A program made the translations under genes and the position numbers. A stretch of DNA of 64,000 bases from Megascapheus bottae (lineage: Eukaryota; Chordata; Mammalia; Rodentia; Geomyidae), in assembly GCA_024803745.1 (NCBI GenBank), contig JANJXV010000039.1, positions 11,315,001 through 11,379,000 on the forward strand. Reading direction: 5' to 3'. Of the stretch, positions 54,866-63,933 are shown one piece after another. How positions within the stretch are numbered: position 1 is the first letter of the stretch; the number at the start of each line of letters is the position of its first letter. The notes beneath the pieces were generated by a model. It was not told the DNA's origin. It saw nothing but the letters and a program-made list of their open reading frames with translations, and searched no databases.

Positions 54866-55104
54866 TTGTGTGTGTGCTGGTACTGGGGTTTTGAACTTAA
54901 GGACTGGGCATAGCCCCTGAGCTCTTTGCTCACAGCTAGTGCTTTACCACTTGAGCCACAACTCCATTATCTGCCTTTTTGATGGTTAATTAGAGATAAA
55001 AGTCTCAAGATGCTTTCTGCCTTGGCTGATTTAGAATTTCAATCCTCAGATCTCGGCCTCCTGAATAGCTAGGATTACAGACAGGAGCCACCAGTGCTTG
55101 GCTA
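54866..55104 (-). repeat. B1-like-Geo SINE, antisense
   Basis: gctggtactggggttttgaa, taccacttgagccacaactc, ggttaattagagataaaagt, ctcggcctcctgaatagcta. Confidence 0.92.
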
Positions 55105-55425
55105 ACAAGGACGGGTATTTTATTATTCGTCAAAATAAATCAGGAAGATGTAACAGCACCTCCTAACAGAATCCCATAAATACACAGGGCAAAATCCTAA
55201 AAACAAAAACTAGGAGTCTACAAGTAACAGCTTGGGCTGGGGTTTGGCTAAGAGCAAGGCCTTGAGTTCAAACCCCAGTAACACAATCAGTCACAGGTTA
55301 CGGTCTACATATCCGACTCCTAATTATGACAAGAAGAAATGAACCAGCAAGTACACTGAAACCACTATTAAATAACATCCATAGAACACGGGAGAGAACA
55401 TGTATGTCTCATTTAAAAAGTCAGT
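55105..55425. other. mostly unique sequence with an ID-like remnant
   Basis: 55233-55287 (gctggggtttggctaagagc, cttgagttcaaaccccagta) looks like a decayed ID-type monomer. The rest is unrecognised. Confidence 0.45.
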
Positions 55426-55428
55426 GGA

Positions 55429-55611
55429 GGGCCGGGAGTTTGGCCTAGTGGTTAAAGTGCTTGCCTAGCATGCATGAAGACCCAGGTTCAATTCCTCGGT
55501 ACCACATACATAGAAAAAAGCCGGAAGTGGTGCTGAGGCTCAAGTGGTAGAGCTCTAGCCTTGAGAAAGTCCAAGGACAGTGCTCAGGCCCTGAGCTCAA
55601 GCCCAGGACTG

Positions 55612-55637
<26 letters not shown>
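55429..55637 (+). repeat. IDL-Geo SINE, full length, long A-tail
   Basis: gggccgggagtttggcctag, cccaggttcaattcctcggt, gctgaggctcaagtggtaga and a pure A-tail of more than 20 bases. Confidence 0.97.
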
Positions 55638-55644
<7 letters not shown>

Positions 55645-55735
55645 GAACATTGGAGAAACTACTAACGTTTAGAAATTAAACAATGCATATTTGAATTACC
55701 ACCAAGACTTCTCAAGAGAAGTTATCATTTATTTT

Positions 55736-55915
55736 TGTTAGTGCCAGTTACAGGGCTTGAACTAGGCCAGGCCACTGTGCCTTTGTTTTTTCCGTGTTCT
55801 ACCACTTGAGTCACTTCTGGTTTTGTGCTGGTTTACTGGAAGGAAGTCTTATAGACTTCCTGCCTGGGCTGGCTTTGAACCATGATCCTCAGGGCTCAGC
55901 CAGGAGTAAGCCACT
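55736..55915 (-). repeat. B1-like-Geo SINE, antisense, gapped
   Basis: gttagtgccagttacagggc, taccacttgagtcacttctg, cttcctgcctgggctggctt. Confidence 0.88.
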
Positions 55916-55978
55916 TGATTATGGGCATGATTTGTCTTTTGGTTTGGGTTAGAGATACAATCAAATGAAAACAAAACC

Positions 55979-56185
55979 TTTTTTTTTTTTTTTTTGGCTA
56001 GCCCTGGGGTGTGAACTCAGGGTCTGGGCATTCTCCTTGGGCACTTTTTGCTCAAGGCTAGTGATCTGCCACTTGAGTCACAGCACCACTTAGGGCTTTT
56101 TCCTATATACGTGGTACCGTGGAATGGAACCCAGGGCTTTGTGCATGCTAAGTTAGCATTCTATCACTAGGCCACACTCCTGGCC
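55979..56185 (-). repeat. IDL-Geo SINE, antisense
   Basis: Poly-T tail complement, agccctggggtgtgaactca, cacttgagtcacagcaccac, gtaccgtggaatggaaccca, actaggccacactcctggcc. Duplication gaaaacaaaacctttt at 55967-55982 and gaaaacaaaactttt at 56186-56200. Confidence 0.95.
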
Positions 56186-56200
56186 GAAAACAAAACTTTT

Positions 56201-56680
56201 AAAATACAAAATATATGCAGCTGATCAAAATGGTCTACCAAATAAATCGTTCAGAGGGTTAGGCAATCTTTCAAACCCACTCCTCTGGGCCATATGATCC
56301 ACTAAGAAACAAGGGGCTCACATGCACCCCCTTTTCACAAAAATCCATATTCATAAAGGTTTGACAGTGGTGCTGTTCTAGTTACAAATAGCTTCTAGTT
56401 TTCTAGGACATAATTTCACTTTGTTTAAGCAAGAATTCATTAAAGCAGCTATAAATAACCTTTAAATATTGAGCCACGAATAGAGGATTGACGGCCCTGA
56501 TGGCTTATTTTAGGACTAGTGCAGAATGATGTTTTAAAAGCCACATTTTAGCATCAAGCTGATCTACCTCTTGCAGTTTCACTTATATTTCTCCTTTGCA
56601 AGTTTCACTAAAAGTAATGAAGTAACCAGCAATAATGAACATGCTGAAAAGATTAAAACAAAATTTCTATTAAAAAAAAA
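56201..56680. other. AT-rich unique sequence
   Basis: Nothing recognised; 56430-56560 is a possible conserved patch by texture. Confidence 0.45.
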
Positions 56681-56682
56681 TG

Positions 56683-56895
56683 TAGGTGCCAGTACTGAGA
56701 CTGGAACTCAGGGCTTTGGAATTCTGTCCCTCAGCTTCTGTGCTCAAAGCTCTACCACGTAAACCACAGCTTTACTTCCAGCTTGTTGGTGGTTCCTTGG
56801 AGATGAGTCTCACAAGCTAGCTTCAAACTATGAGCTCCATATCTCAGCCCACTGAGTAGCTACGATTACAGGGGTGAGCCACCAGTGACAGGCCA
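56683..56895 (-). repeat. B1-like-Geo SINE, antisense
   Basis: gtgccagtactgagactgga, agctctaccacgtaaaccac, gagatgagtctcacaagcta, gattacaggggtgagccacc. Confidence 0.92.
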
Positions 56896-57029
56896 AAAAA
56901 ACCTTTGCTTTTAAGTATCTATATAAACTTTCTCTTCTAGTGAATCAGTAGGAAACAATCCTACTGAAAAACTGTATGGTGAGGAAAGAAGTATAAAATT
57001 TTTAGAACCTGAGAAATGTGAGAGTGAAG

Positions 57030-57077
57030 AGCAGTTGGGAGACCCTGAGTTAAGCCCCAGTGCCAACAAGAAAATTT
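57030..57077 (+). repeat. Geo tail fragment
   Basis: gagaccctgagttaagcccc then agtgccaacaagaaaatt. Confidence 0.6.
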
Positions 57078-57099
57078 AAACCAAATGAACCTAGAGATG

Positions 57100-57226
57100 T
57101 GCTGTGATTAACTGGAGGTAAGGGTATCATGGGATTCTCCTGCCTGGTCTGGCTTTGAACTATGCACCTTGAATCTCAACCTCCTGAGTAGCTAGGATTA
57201 CAGGTGTGAGCCACTGGAGCCTGGTT
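57100..57226 (-). repeat. B1-like left monomer, antisense
   Basis: gtgattaactggaggtaagg, attctcctgcctggtctggc, gtagctaggattacaggtgt, gagccactggagcctgg. Confidence 0.9.
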
Positions 57227-57584
57227 TTTGCTTGCTTTCTTTCTTTTTGCTTTGTCCGTTCATCTGCCTTCGTGAGTGCTGGGGAGGCACACAAATGGAG
57301 GCCAAGGGGCGAGCGTTAGCAACAATGGTACCCCTTAGGCATCTTGGGGAAAACGAACTACACAACTTGTGGGTGAGGAGCAGAGCTAGGGAAGGGGTGA
57401 CACGTCCCTCTTTACATGACGTGACGTATGTGACGGTAACCCCTCTGCACATCACCTTTATAGTAACAACAACAAAAAAAATTACAAAATAGCAAAGAAC
57501 CAAAAGAGAATTGAGAAATTGATAAGTAACAAATGTAGCTTATATATTAGTTAACTGTAACTCATGAAGTTCATAATATGTAGA
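57227..57584. other. unique sequence downstream of URI1
   Basis: No gene recognised. It retains several CpG/ACGT motifs at 57408-57440 (catgacgtgacgtatgtgac), two of them CRE-like half sites. Confidence 0.45.
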
Positions 57585-57604
57585 GACCCAAGTTTCATAA
57601 AACC

Positions 57605-57610
57605 TTTATT
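57605..57610 (-). promoter_or_regulatory. distal polyadenylation signal AATAAA (URI1)
   Basis: TTTATT on the plus strand reads AATAAA on the gene strand, about 630 bases past the stop codon. An alternative proximal cluster of the same hexamer is at about 57886-57900 (TTTTTATTTTATTTTA), so two 3' ends are possible. Confidence 0.55.
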
Positions 57611-57718
57611 TAGGAAAAAAAAAAACAAACAGAAAACATAATTTTACAAAATATCATTCTTGCAAAGAAAGCCACTTTCCCAGAGGCCACACACACTTTC
57701 GTGGTAGAAGCATACTGT

Positions 57719-57800
57719 GGGGCTGGTCTGGTAGAGCGCTAGCCAAGGAGCGAAAGCAACCCCAGGTACTGAGTTTGAGTCCTGGTCTCAGACCTAGAAA
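57719..57800 (+). repeat. free tRNA-like SINE monomer in the URI1 3' UTR (antisense to the gene)
   Basis: ggggctggtctggtagagcg, gctagccaaggagcgaaagc and gagtttgagtcctggtctca; colinear with the monomer at 50788. Confidence 0.85.
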
Positions 57801-58239
57801 ATAGAGAAGAAAAGGAGCAGAGTGCAGCACTGAAAGGAGAGCATCTCAAATAGCCACCTCGATGCAGAACCTACAAGACGTGGATTTTTTTATTTTATTT
57901 TAAAGTGCCTTGAAAATGCAAATGCAAAGGGACAGAACCGTTGACTGGATTTGAAATTTTAAAAGTGTTTTTCACATGGCCCACACGCATCACGGCTGGT
58001 ACAGCGAGGCCCGTATTTAGTCTGAAACATGAAAAACAATGCAGACCAACTGTACCCACTGAAAACAATCAAAGCTGTGGTGGTGGCGTGGGAAAGCCAA
58101 CTGGGGCGGCTCTGGGAGAATGGTGTGTGCAGATTGCTGGACGGCCAGTAAGCAGGGCGGCATCCCCCGGCCGCGACCTGGTGCCTGAGTGGTATGGGCA
58201 CGCTGGCATACGCAGCTGAGCAAGCCCCGCTGGCGTGGC

Positions 58240-58419
58240 CTAGCTTCTCTGCTGCAATCGGGCAGCTTTGAACTTGGAAACTCGCTTTGTGGACTCTTCG
58301 GCGGCTTCTGACAACACTTCCTTGCGTTCTGGAATGGTGGGCAGTCCGGGGGGAGCCATGATGGGGTGTGTGACTGAGGGGGATGAGAAGTCCTTTTCTA
58401 TCACTGTTCCGGAAAAAGC
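58240..58419 (-). CDS. URI1: URI1 terminal coding exon with stop codon
   Basis: 59 codons plus a TAG stop at 58240-58242. It begins AFSGTVIEKDFSSPS and ends KRVSKFKAARLQQRS, the conserved URI1 C-terminus (human ends in QQKD, from memory). The acceptor is ccttgcag after a pyrimidine-rich stretch. The VTPE-AFSGTV junction of the human protein is reproduced here as GPPE-AFSGTV across phase 0. With the four upstream exons the visible coding total is 329 codons against 328 residues for the same part of the human protein, so there is no sign of frameshift or pseudogenization. Confidence 0.95.
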   Translation of the reverse strand, partial: AFSGTVIEKDFSSPSVTHPIMAPPGLPTIPERKEVLSEAAEESTKRVSKFKAARLQQRS

Positions 58420-58845
58420 CTGCAAGGCAAGGAGACCAGGTGTAAGATGGCCAGAGTCTCTGCGCCAGGGTCACCCAGCTGGGGGGGAAGGCACTGACAT
58501 CACGATTTAATGGTGCAGAGAACCAAGACCCTCTAAAACTTCGCCAGCCAGGCACCAGTGCTCACACCTGTAATCCCAGCTACTCAGGAGGCCGAGATCT
58601 GAGGATGTGAGGTCAGAGCCAGCCCAGGATAAAAGAGTCCAACAAATAGCTGGAAGTAAAGCTGTGGCTCAGGTGATAAGAGTGCTACCCTTAAGCAAAA
58701 TAAGCTAAGGGACAGTGCCCAGGCCATGAGTTCAAGCCCCAGGACCAACACACATGCATAAACAATCACAAAGCCTCATCAATCCTAGCTCTGTGCTTTT
58801 GATCATCATCTATCAAATGTATGAATAGACTCAGCACTGACTTAC
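58420..58845 (-). other. URI1: URI1 last intron
   Basis: Short phase-0 intron (426 bases) with gtaagt donor and ttgcag acceptor. Its middle (58548-58755) is a plus-strand B1-like-Geo SINE, antisense to the gene. The rest is unique. Confidence 0.85.
58548..58755 (+). repeat. B1-like-Geo SINE in a URI1 intron
   Basis: ccaggcaccagtgctcacac, ggaggccgagatctgaggat, gctgtggctcaggtgataag, gttcaagccccaggaccaac. Confidence 0.94.
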
Positions 58846-59092
58846 CTCGGGGGGGCCCACGAGGAGTGGGGGCCGCTGCGCCCCGGGAGACTCCTCTGGG
58901 AGGCCTGGGCTGGCCTCTCCCGCCTCACTGCTGGCCTCCTCACAGCTGAGGCTCCGCAGCACCACTCGCCGCTCGTCAGGCTCGGCGGCACTGCTCTCGC
59001 TAGTGTCGCTGCACACGCTGTTCTCCCGGCTGCGCGACTTCAGGATGGACTTGCGGGGGACGTACTCGCCGTTCACCACGTCCACGAAGACC
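58846..59092 (-). CDS. URI1: URI1 coding exon, SILK-type and Ser-rich conserved block
   Basis: 247 nt: one base completing Arg plus 82 codons. It begins VFVDVVNGEYVPRKSILKSR and continues SRENSVCSDTSESSAAE, nearly identical to other mammals. The second half is Pro/Gly/Glu-rich and clearly diverged from human. SILK in PRKSILKS matches the PP1-docking consensus [GS]IL[RK], in line with the known URI-PP1 interaction; its use is inference. The acceptor is catgcccag and the donor a strong gtaagt. The GC content of this exon is much higher than that of the exons upstream. Confidence 0.95.
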
Positions 59093-59217
59093 CTGGGCAT
59101 GGAGACAGACACACCACTGCTTGGAAGCACACAGTGCAGTGGCAACCACCCACGGGGACGGACATCCAGCCACGCCTCGAACGTCCCTCCTTACAATCCT
59201 AGCCCAGAGCCAAGGAG

Positions 59218-59388
59218 GGCGGTTAGAAGCCAGCCAGGCACCAAAGTCCACGGAGACTCTCATCTCCAAGGAACCAACAAAAAGCCAGACATGGAGGTGT
59301 GACTCAAGTGGTAGAGAGCCAGCCTGTAGTGAAAAAGCTCAGGAACTATGCCCCAACCATTGCTATAATAAATAAATAAAAATAAAAA
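59218..59388 (+). repeat. B1-like-Geo SINE, 5' truncated, in a URI1 intron
   Basis: ccagccaggcaccaaagtcc, ctctcatctccaaggaacca, gtgactcaagtggtagagag; (AAAT)n tail. Confidence 0.9.
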
Positions 59389-59390
59389 GC

Positions 59391-59645
59391 AGAGTGCTGG
59401 TGGCACCAGGCTTGTGACCCTAACTACTCAGGGGACTGAGATATTGGGTCAAGACTGGAAGCCAGTCTGGGAAGGAAAGTTTGTGGGACTCTTGATTGCC
59501 AATGAACTAGTAAAAAAGCCAGAGGAGAGGTGTGGCTCAAGTGGTAGAGTGCTAACCAGCCTTCAATGAGAAAGGGAAAAACCTAAGAGAAAGTGCCCAC
59601 GCCCTGAGCACAAGCCCCAGAGCTGGCTCAGGTGTACATCTCGTA
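59391..59645 (+). repeat. B1-like-Geo SINE in a URI1 intron
   Basis: agtgctggtggcaccaggct, gactcttgattgccaatgaa, gtgtggctcaagtggtagag, gccctgagcacaagccccag. Confidence 0.92.
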
Positions 59646-59659
59646 TGTACACACACACA

Positions 59660-59855
59660 CACTGCCACCTATAATCTCAGCTACTCAGGAGGCTGAGATC
59701 TGAGGCCTGCAGTTCAGAGCTTGCCCAGGCAGGAAAATCCATGAGACTACTCTCTCCAAGTAACCACAGAAAGCCATTTGCGGAGTTGTGGCTCAAGTAG
59801 TAGAGCACAAAAGCTCAGGCCCAGATTTCAAGCTCCAGGACCAGCAAAGATAAAT
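59660..59855 (+). repeat. B1-like-Geo SINE in a URI1 intron
   Basis: ctgccacctataatctcagc, ctactcaggaggctgagatc, gttgtggctcaagtagtaga, agctccaggaccagcaaaga. Confidence 0.92.
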
Positions 59856-60045
59856 CAAGATGAATCAATCCTGTGGAGCAGGTACAGCTACTCATCTGCT
59901 CAGGACCGGGCACTGCCCTGCAAGCACTGAGCTACCTCAGGGGCACCTGGCCCCAGCCCCCATCCAGCGAGAGCCTCGCTCCCAGTAGGCCTAGGCATGG
60001 AGGGCGGGGCTGGAAGGAGCAGGGGCTGACTGTGCCACTACACAC

Positions 60046-60185
60046 CTGTAAATGTCGGCCGGGGTCTTGATGGTGGGCAGCTCGTGAGCACCGTGGCCGC
60101 TGCTGCTGTTCTTGCGCTTCCGTTTGGCTTCTTCTTTCTTTTCACTGAACTTCAACGTGGTGTTTTTCCCAGTATTTATTCGAAC
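60046..60185 (-). CDS. URI1: URI1 coding exon, basic region with S6K-type site
   Basis: 140 nt (46 codons plus two bases) starting VRINTGKNTTLKFSEKKEEA, followed by a basic cluster KRKRKNSSSG and ending TPADIYR across the junction. The acceptor is cttttag and the donor gtgtgt. The sequence R-K-R-K-N-S fits the RxRxxS consensus. It corresponds to the serine (about 371 in human) reported as an S6K1 target that controls release of PP1-gamma from URI. The assignment is by sequence identity; phosphorylation in this species is inferred. This is one of the best-conserved stretches of the visible protein. Confidence 0.95.
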
Positions 60186-60309
60186 CTAAAAGTTGCCATT
60201 TAAAAAGTAATTTTTAAAAAACCATAGAAACTTCTTTGAAAGATCACAGCACACACTAGTTAGAGGGGCTGGGGGAGCCCCCAGGGAGCCAAATGCATTT
60301 CAGCTAAAT

Positions 60310-60496
60310 GTTTTTTGGGGGTGCCAATACTGGGGCTTAAATTTAGCTTTTTCAAAAACTCGAGGCTGGGAGGCTGGCATTGTACAATGTCCACTTCCGG
60401 GTTTCTGGTGGTTCCGTGGAGATAAGAGCCTCACAAACTTGCCTAGCAGGCAAGACTACAGGCTGAGATTACAGGGTGAGATAACCATGCCTGGCT
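60310..60496 (-). repeat. B1-like-Geo SINE in gene sense in a URI1 intron
   Basis: tgccaatactggggcttaaa, gtttctggtggttccgtgga, gagataagagcctcacaaac, gattacagggtgagataacc. Confidence 0.88.
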
Positions 60497-60847
60497 TAAA
60501 TGCTATATTTATTACAAGCTTCACCACATCCCATTACTTTGGTGTTTTCAGCTTATATTGTGCATCTCCAAAGTAACCAAAAAGAGATAGTAAAACCTAT
60601 GACAGTTAAGTAAAAAGGCAGTATCAGATAGATAGTGCTTAACTGTTTTAGATTTTTTTTAACAATCTGCATCTCAGAAAAGTCTAAAGCATAACAATCC
60701 ACTCCATTGAGGATTAATGTTATTATTCCATTATGCCACATACTTTCCATGTTATCCTTCCAAGTGTTATTTTCCTGTTTGATCTAAATGAAAACAGGAA
60801 AAATTAAAGGCCTGAAAAAAGAATCGCAAAACTCATTTTCCCCCCAA

Positions 60848-61080
60848 AGTAGGGTACTAGCGGTTTACACCTACAGTTTTTGCTACGCAGGAGGGTGAGA
60901 TCTGGAGGATCACAGTTTGAAGCCAGCCCAGGCAGTAAAGTTCCTCAAACTCTTATCTCCAGTTAACTGCCAAAAAGCTGGAAGTGGCACTGTGGTTCAA
61001 GTGGTAGAGCTCAGCCTTGAGTAAAAGAAGCTCAGTGCCTAGGCCCTGATTTCAAGCCCAAAGACTGGCGTGCGAGCGCA
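60848..61080 (+). repeat. B1-like-Geo SINE in a URI1 intron
   Basis: gtactagcggtttacaccta, cacagtttgaagccagccca, cactgtggttcaagtggtag, ccctgatttcaagcccaaag. Confidence 0.92.
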
Positions 61081-61323
61081 TGCGTGCGCACACGCACACA
61101 CACCTCCCTGAGGGCAGGGGCAGGGAGTACAGAAGCTCCTTGAAACCAGTGACACCTGAATCTGGATCCTTTCCAGACACCAGCACCTACGAAAACCACG
61201 AGCCACTACCAGCTAACTCATTACTCCGCTGCTCTTTTCATTTTGTGATAAACTGGTCAGAGTAAGACAAACAAGGGTTTGCTTATTTAGCAGTATCTAC
61301 AATTTAAATACTGTTAGCATTGT

Positions 61324-61354
<31 letters not shown>

Positions 61355-61356
<2 letters not shown>

Positions 61357-61515
61357 CAACTCATTGCAGTAATCCTAGCTACTCAGGAGGCTGAGATCTG
61401 AGGATCATAGATCAAAGTCAGCCTGAGCAGGAAAGCCATGATACTCTTTTATCTCCAACAAACCAGCAAAAAGCTAGAAGTAGAGGTGTGGATCAAGTGA
61501 GCAAAAAAGCCAAGA
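61355..61515 (+). repeat. B1-like-Geo SINE, 3' truncated, preceded by an A-run
   Basis: cattgcagtaatcctagcta, gatctgaggatcatagatca, gaggtgtggatcaagtgagc. The A-run 61329-61356 sits where another element's tail may have been. Confidence 0.9.
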
Positions 61516-61672
61516 GAAGAAAAGAGAGGAAGGGGAAGGCAAGGAGGGGTGGGGGAGGGGGAGCAACGTGGGAGGGGGAAGGCGGCTGGGGGAAGGGGGA
61601 AGGGAAAGAAAATGATATTTAATGATCAAATTATATCAAAGTGAGTCAAGTTAAAAAGTATACAAAACAACA

Positions 61673-61864
61673 GGGGCCAGGAGTTTGGCCTACAGGTAGA
61701 GTGCTTGCCTAGCATGCACGAAGACCCGGGTTCAATTCCTCAGTACCACATATATAGCAAAAAGCCAAAAGTGGTGCTGTGGCTCAAGTGGTAGAGCCCT
61801 ATCCTTGAGAAAATCCAGGGACAGTGCTCAGGCCCTGAGCTCATGCCCAGGACTGAAAAAAAAA
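61673..61864 (+). repeat. IDL-Geo SINE, very young, in a URI1 intron
   Basis: ggggccaggagtttggccta, cccgggttcaattcctcagt, gctgtggctcaagtggtaga. A perfect 20-base duplication (aaaaagtatacaaaacaaca) flanks it at 61653-61672 and 61865-61884. Confidence 0.98.
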
Positions 61865-61957
61865 AAAAAGTATACAAAACAACAAAAAAATAAAAAGTAT
61901 CAAAGTTAAAAATCTAATAAAAATAATTTGGATTTAAAAAAAAAAAAGTATACAAAC

Positions 61958-62315
61958 CCTCTTAGGTTCAACAGTATGAGAAAAGTAGATGGTTGGTACA
62001 GAGTTTTCTCCAACCCCTGAAGCATACGGGTGATTTTCCTTATCCCCATCTTCATCCTCGTCATTCTCCTCCTCCTCATCGTTACTGTCATCTTCCTTGC
62101 TGTGGTAAGAGTTTGAGCCATTCACAGGACAGAGTGATGGACTATTGCTTGCTGGGCCACTGAGCAAGGCTGAGCTAGGAGTGAGCTTCCAATCACTTTT
62201 GGGGGTGAAGGAGCTATCAGCTCCACTGCCCACAAGCCCATGTGCCTTCTGCTCCTCCTTTTCCTCTTCAGAGGAACTCACATCTCTGCCATTTGCAATC
62301 ACAGTGTCAGATTTA
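61958..62315 (-). CDS. URI1: URI1 coding exon, acidic/serine-rich region
   Basis: 358 nt: one base completing the Ser codon plus 119 codons. It opens KSDTVIANGRDVSSSEEEKE, has a low-complexity middle, then VNGSNSYHS and a mixed Asp/Glu acidic tract. It closes with the conserved block SVPTIYFSHTVEPKR. The acceptor is tttgacag. The donor is GTTTGT, GT-containing but weak. Human URI1, as I recall it, carries a long nearly pure Asp run where this species has a shorter Asp/Glu/Asn mixture; the middle is the most divergent part of the protein. The frame is open throughout, and the flanking phases (2 in, 0 out) agree with the neighbouring exons. Confidence 0.95.
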
Positions 62316-62417
62316 CTGTCAAAGAAACAATAATTATGGACAATGAGACGAACACATCACAACCGTTATGATTTCAATTCATGTCAATGGAAAAATTTAA
62401 GATTGTATGTTCTTTGT

Positions 62418-62625
62418 ATGTGGGTCAGTCCTAGGACTTGAAATAGGGCCTGGGCTAGTGCTCTACCATATGAACCACAGCTCTACTTCCAGCTTTTTTG
62501 CTGGTTAACTGGACATAAGAATCTCACAGACTTTCCTGCCTGGGCTGGCTTCAAACTGCAATCTTCAGATTTCAGTCTTCTAAGTACCTGGGATTACAAG
62601 CATGAGCTACTGGCACCCAGTTTAG
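62418..62625 (-). repeat. B1-like-Geo SINE in gene sense in a URI1 intron
   Basis: gtcagtcctaggacttgaaa, taccatatgaaccacagctc, cacagactttcctgcctggg, gattacaagcatgagctact. Confidence 0.92.
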
Positions 62626-63416
62626 GTCCATTTTTTTAAAACTAGGTTAAAAGACAACCATAATTTTTTAAGGATGAATTTTTAAAACATAGGTTTTGAA
62701 GTAAATTAACAAAAAGCATTAGTTCCTGTGCCACTTTTGCATACTGGAATTATTCAAGTATAAACAGATCACAGGAAAGTAACTTGTTCCTAGATATTGG
62801 CTGGTCACTATATAAATACAGCATCAATAGTATAATAAGAAATTCCAAGAATATGTATTTCTAGCTACATGTCCTTGGCTTAGCCTGTGTATGAACAATT
62901 GCTTTATTTTATACAGGCTTTGAGAACCTTACAAAAATAACAAAAACACTGAAATAATATCATGCAAAAATAGAATCATGACTAAGAAAATTACCAGATT
63001 CAACGTTGGTTTGAAGAAATTAAACAGTTAATCTTTTTTAAAGAAAGCCTAGGAATGTTTAGGTCCCTTTTTGTCCTTTTTTTTCCCCCACAGAAACTAA
63101 CTATACATATGGTATGTCATTTTAAGGCAAAATAATATAGAAACTTCTGTGGTAGCAGGCATCGTTTAGTACTTTGATGATTCTAAGTGACTGCTAATGT
63201 GTATTTCAAATAGCAGTTTGGTGAAGTTTCTCGTACCTGAGCAGATTAGAAATTGCCTGTTCAATAAACAGAAAGGCTTACAAACACAAGGCAAGGCCAG
63301 ACAATTTTCAGAATCAAACTCGAAGGAAATTGATGTTTTGAACAAGTCACTCAAAGACTATAATCCTGAGTACAGTACAAAAACACATCACTTAAAAAGG
63401 AATACTTATGAAAACA

Positions 63417-63485
63417 GGGATGTGGCTCAGTGGGAAATGACTTCCTAGCATTCTTGAAGCCCTGGGTTCAATTCCTAGCATTATT
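63417..63485 (+). repeat. ID-like monomer without a Geo half
   Basis: gggatgtggctcagtgggaa, cttcctagcattcttgaagc, cctgggttcaattcctagca: a single ID-type tRNA-derived monomer. Confidence 0.85.
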
Positions 63486-63611
63486 TCTTTTTTAAAGTCA
63501 ATCTTTTAAAATCGTACATAATATAGCCATAATTAGAATAGCCAATAACCAGGTATACATCATTACAGAAGATTTAAAAAATAGAAAAATAGAAAAAATG
63601 AAATGAAAATA

Positions 63612-63805
63612 TATAACGGGACTGGGAAGGTGGCTTAGTGGTAGAGTGCTTGCCTAGCATGCATGAAGCCCTGGGTCTAATTCCTCAGTACCACATAGAC
63701 ATATGCTGTGGCTCATATGGTAGAATTAATATTCTACCCTAAGCACAGAGAAGCTCAAGGAAAGTGCCCAGACCCTGAGTTCAAGACCAAGGACGAAAGA
63801 AAGAG
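63612..63805 (+). repeat. IDL-Geo SINE, older subfamily, in a URI1 intron
   Basis: gggactgggaaggtggctta, gtgcttgcctagcatgcatg, gctgtggctcatatggtaga, gaccctgagttcaagaccaa. Confidence 0.93.
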
Positions 63806-63933
63806 AGGGAGAGGGAGAGTTCCCTAGAGAGTGCTCTTGGAATGGGAGAACACATGCTTTTCTGCATGTTTCCAATGAGCACATACTACCTCATTAATGG
63901 AGTCCCTTGGAAAGCTAATCTGTACTGAGATAC

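Larger units (their letters stand above)
57585..58239 (-). other. URI1: URI1 3' untranslated region
   Basis: Sequence downstream of the stop codon on the minus strand, unique apart from a tRNA-like SINE at 57719-57800 inserted opposite to the gene. A run of polyadenylation-type hexamers on the minus strand lies near 57886-57900, with a second, better isolated AATAAA at 57605-57610. The right boundary is the stop codon; the left boundary is inferred from the distal signal and is approximate. Confidence 0.7.
59093..60045 (-). other. URI1: URI1 intron
   Basis: Intron of 953 bases separating the basic exon and the SILK exon (phase 2). It holds three plus-strand Geo-family SINEs in tandem (59218-59388, 59391-59645, 59660-59855), all antisense to the gene. 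A unique GC-rich stretch of about 180 bases lies next to the upstream exon. Confidence 0.85.
60186..61957 (-). other. URI1: URI1 intron
   Basis: Phase-0 intron of 1772 bases between the acidic exon and the basic exon. It contains one SINE in gene sense (60310-60496) and three antisense (60848-61080, 61355-61515, 61673-61864), an A-run at 61329-61356 and a G-rich purine stretch 61515-61610. The donor GTTTGT overlaps an A-rich repeat (see findings). Confidence 0.85.
62316..63933 (-). other. URI1: URI1 intron
   Basis: Phase-2 intron of 1618 bases with gtatct donor and tttgacag acceptor. The middle (62640-63400) is AT-rich unique DNA without recognised features. SINEs lie at 62418-62625 (gene sense), 63417-63485 and 63612-63805 (antisense). 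Confidence 0.85.

Noticed and set aside
57959..58555. 198-codon minus-strand frame overlapping the last URI1 exon
   Set aside because: It is a shadow frame; the URI1 frame in the same place matches the known protein and ends at 58240.
59000..59269. 89-codon minus-strand frame overlapping the SILK exon
   Set aside because: Wrong phase relative to the conserved URI1 frame and crosses the splice acceptor.
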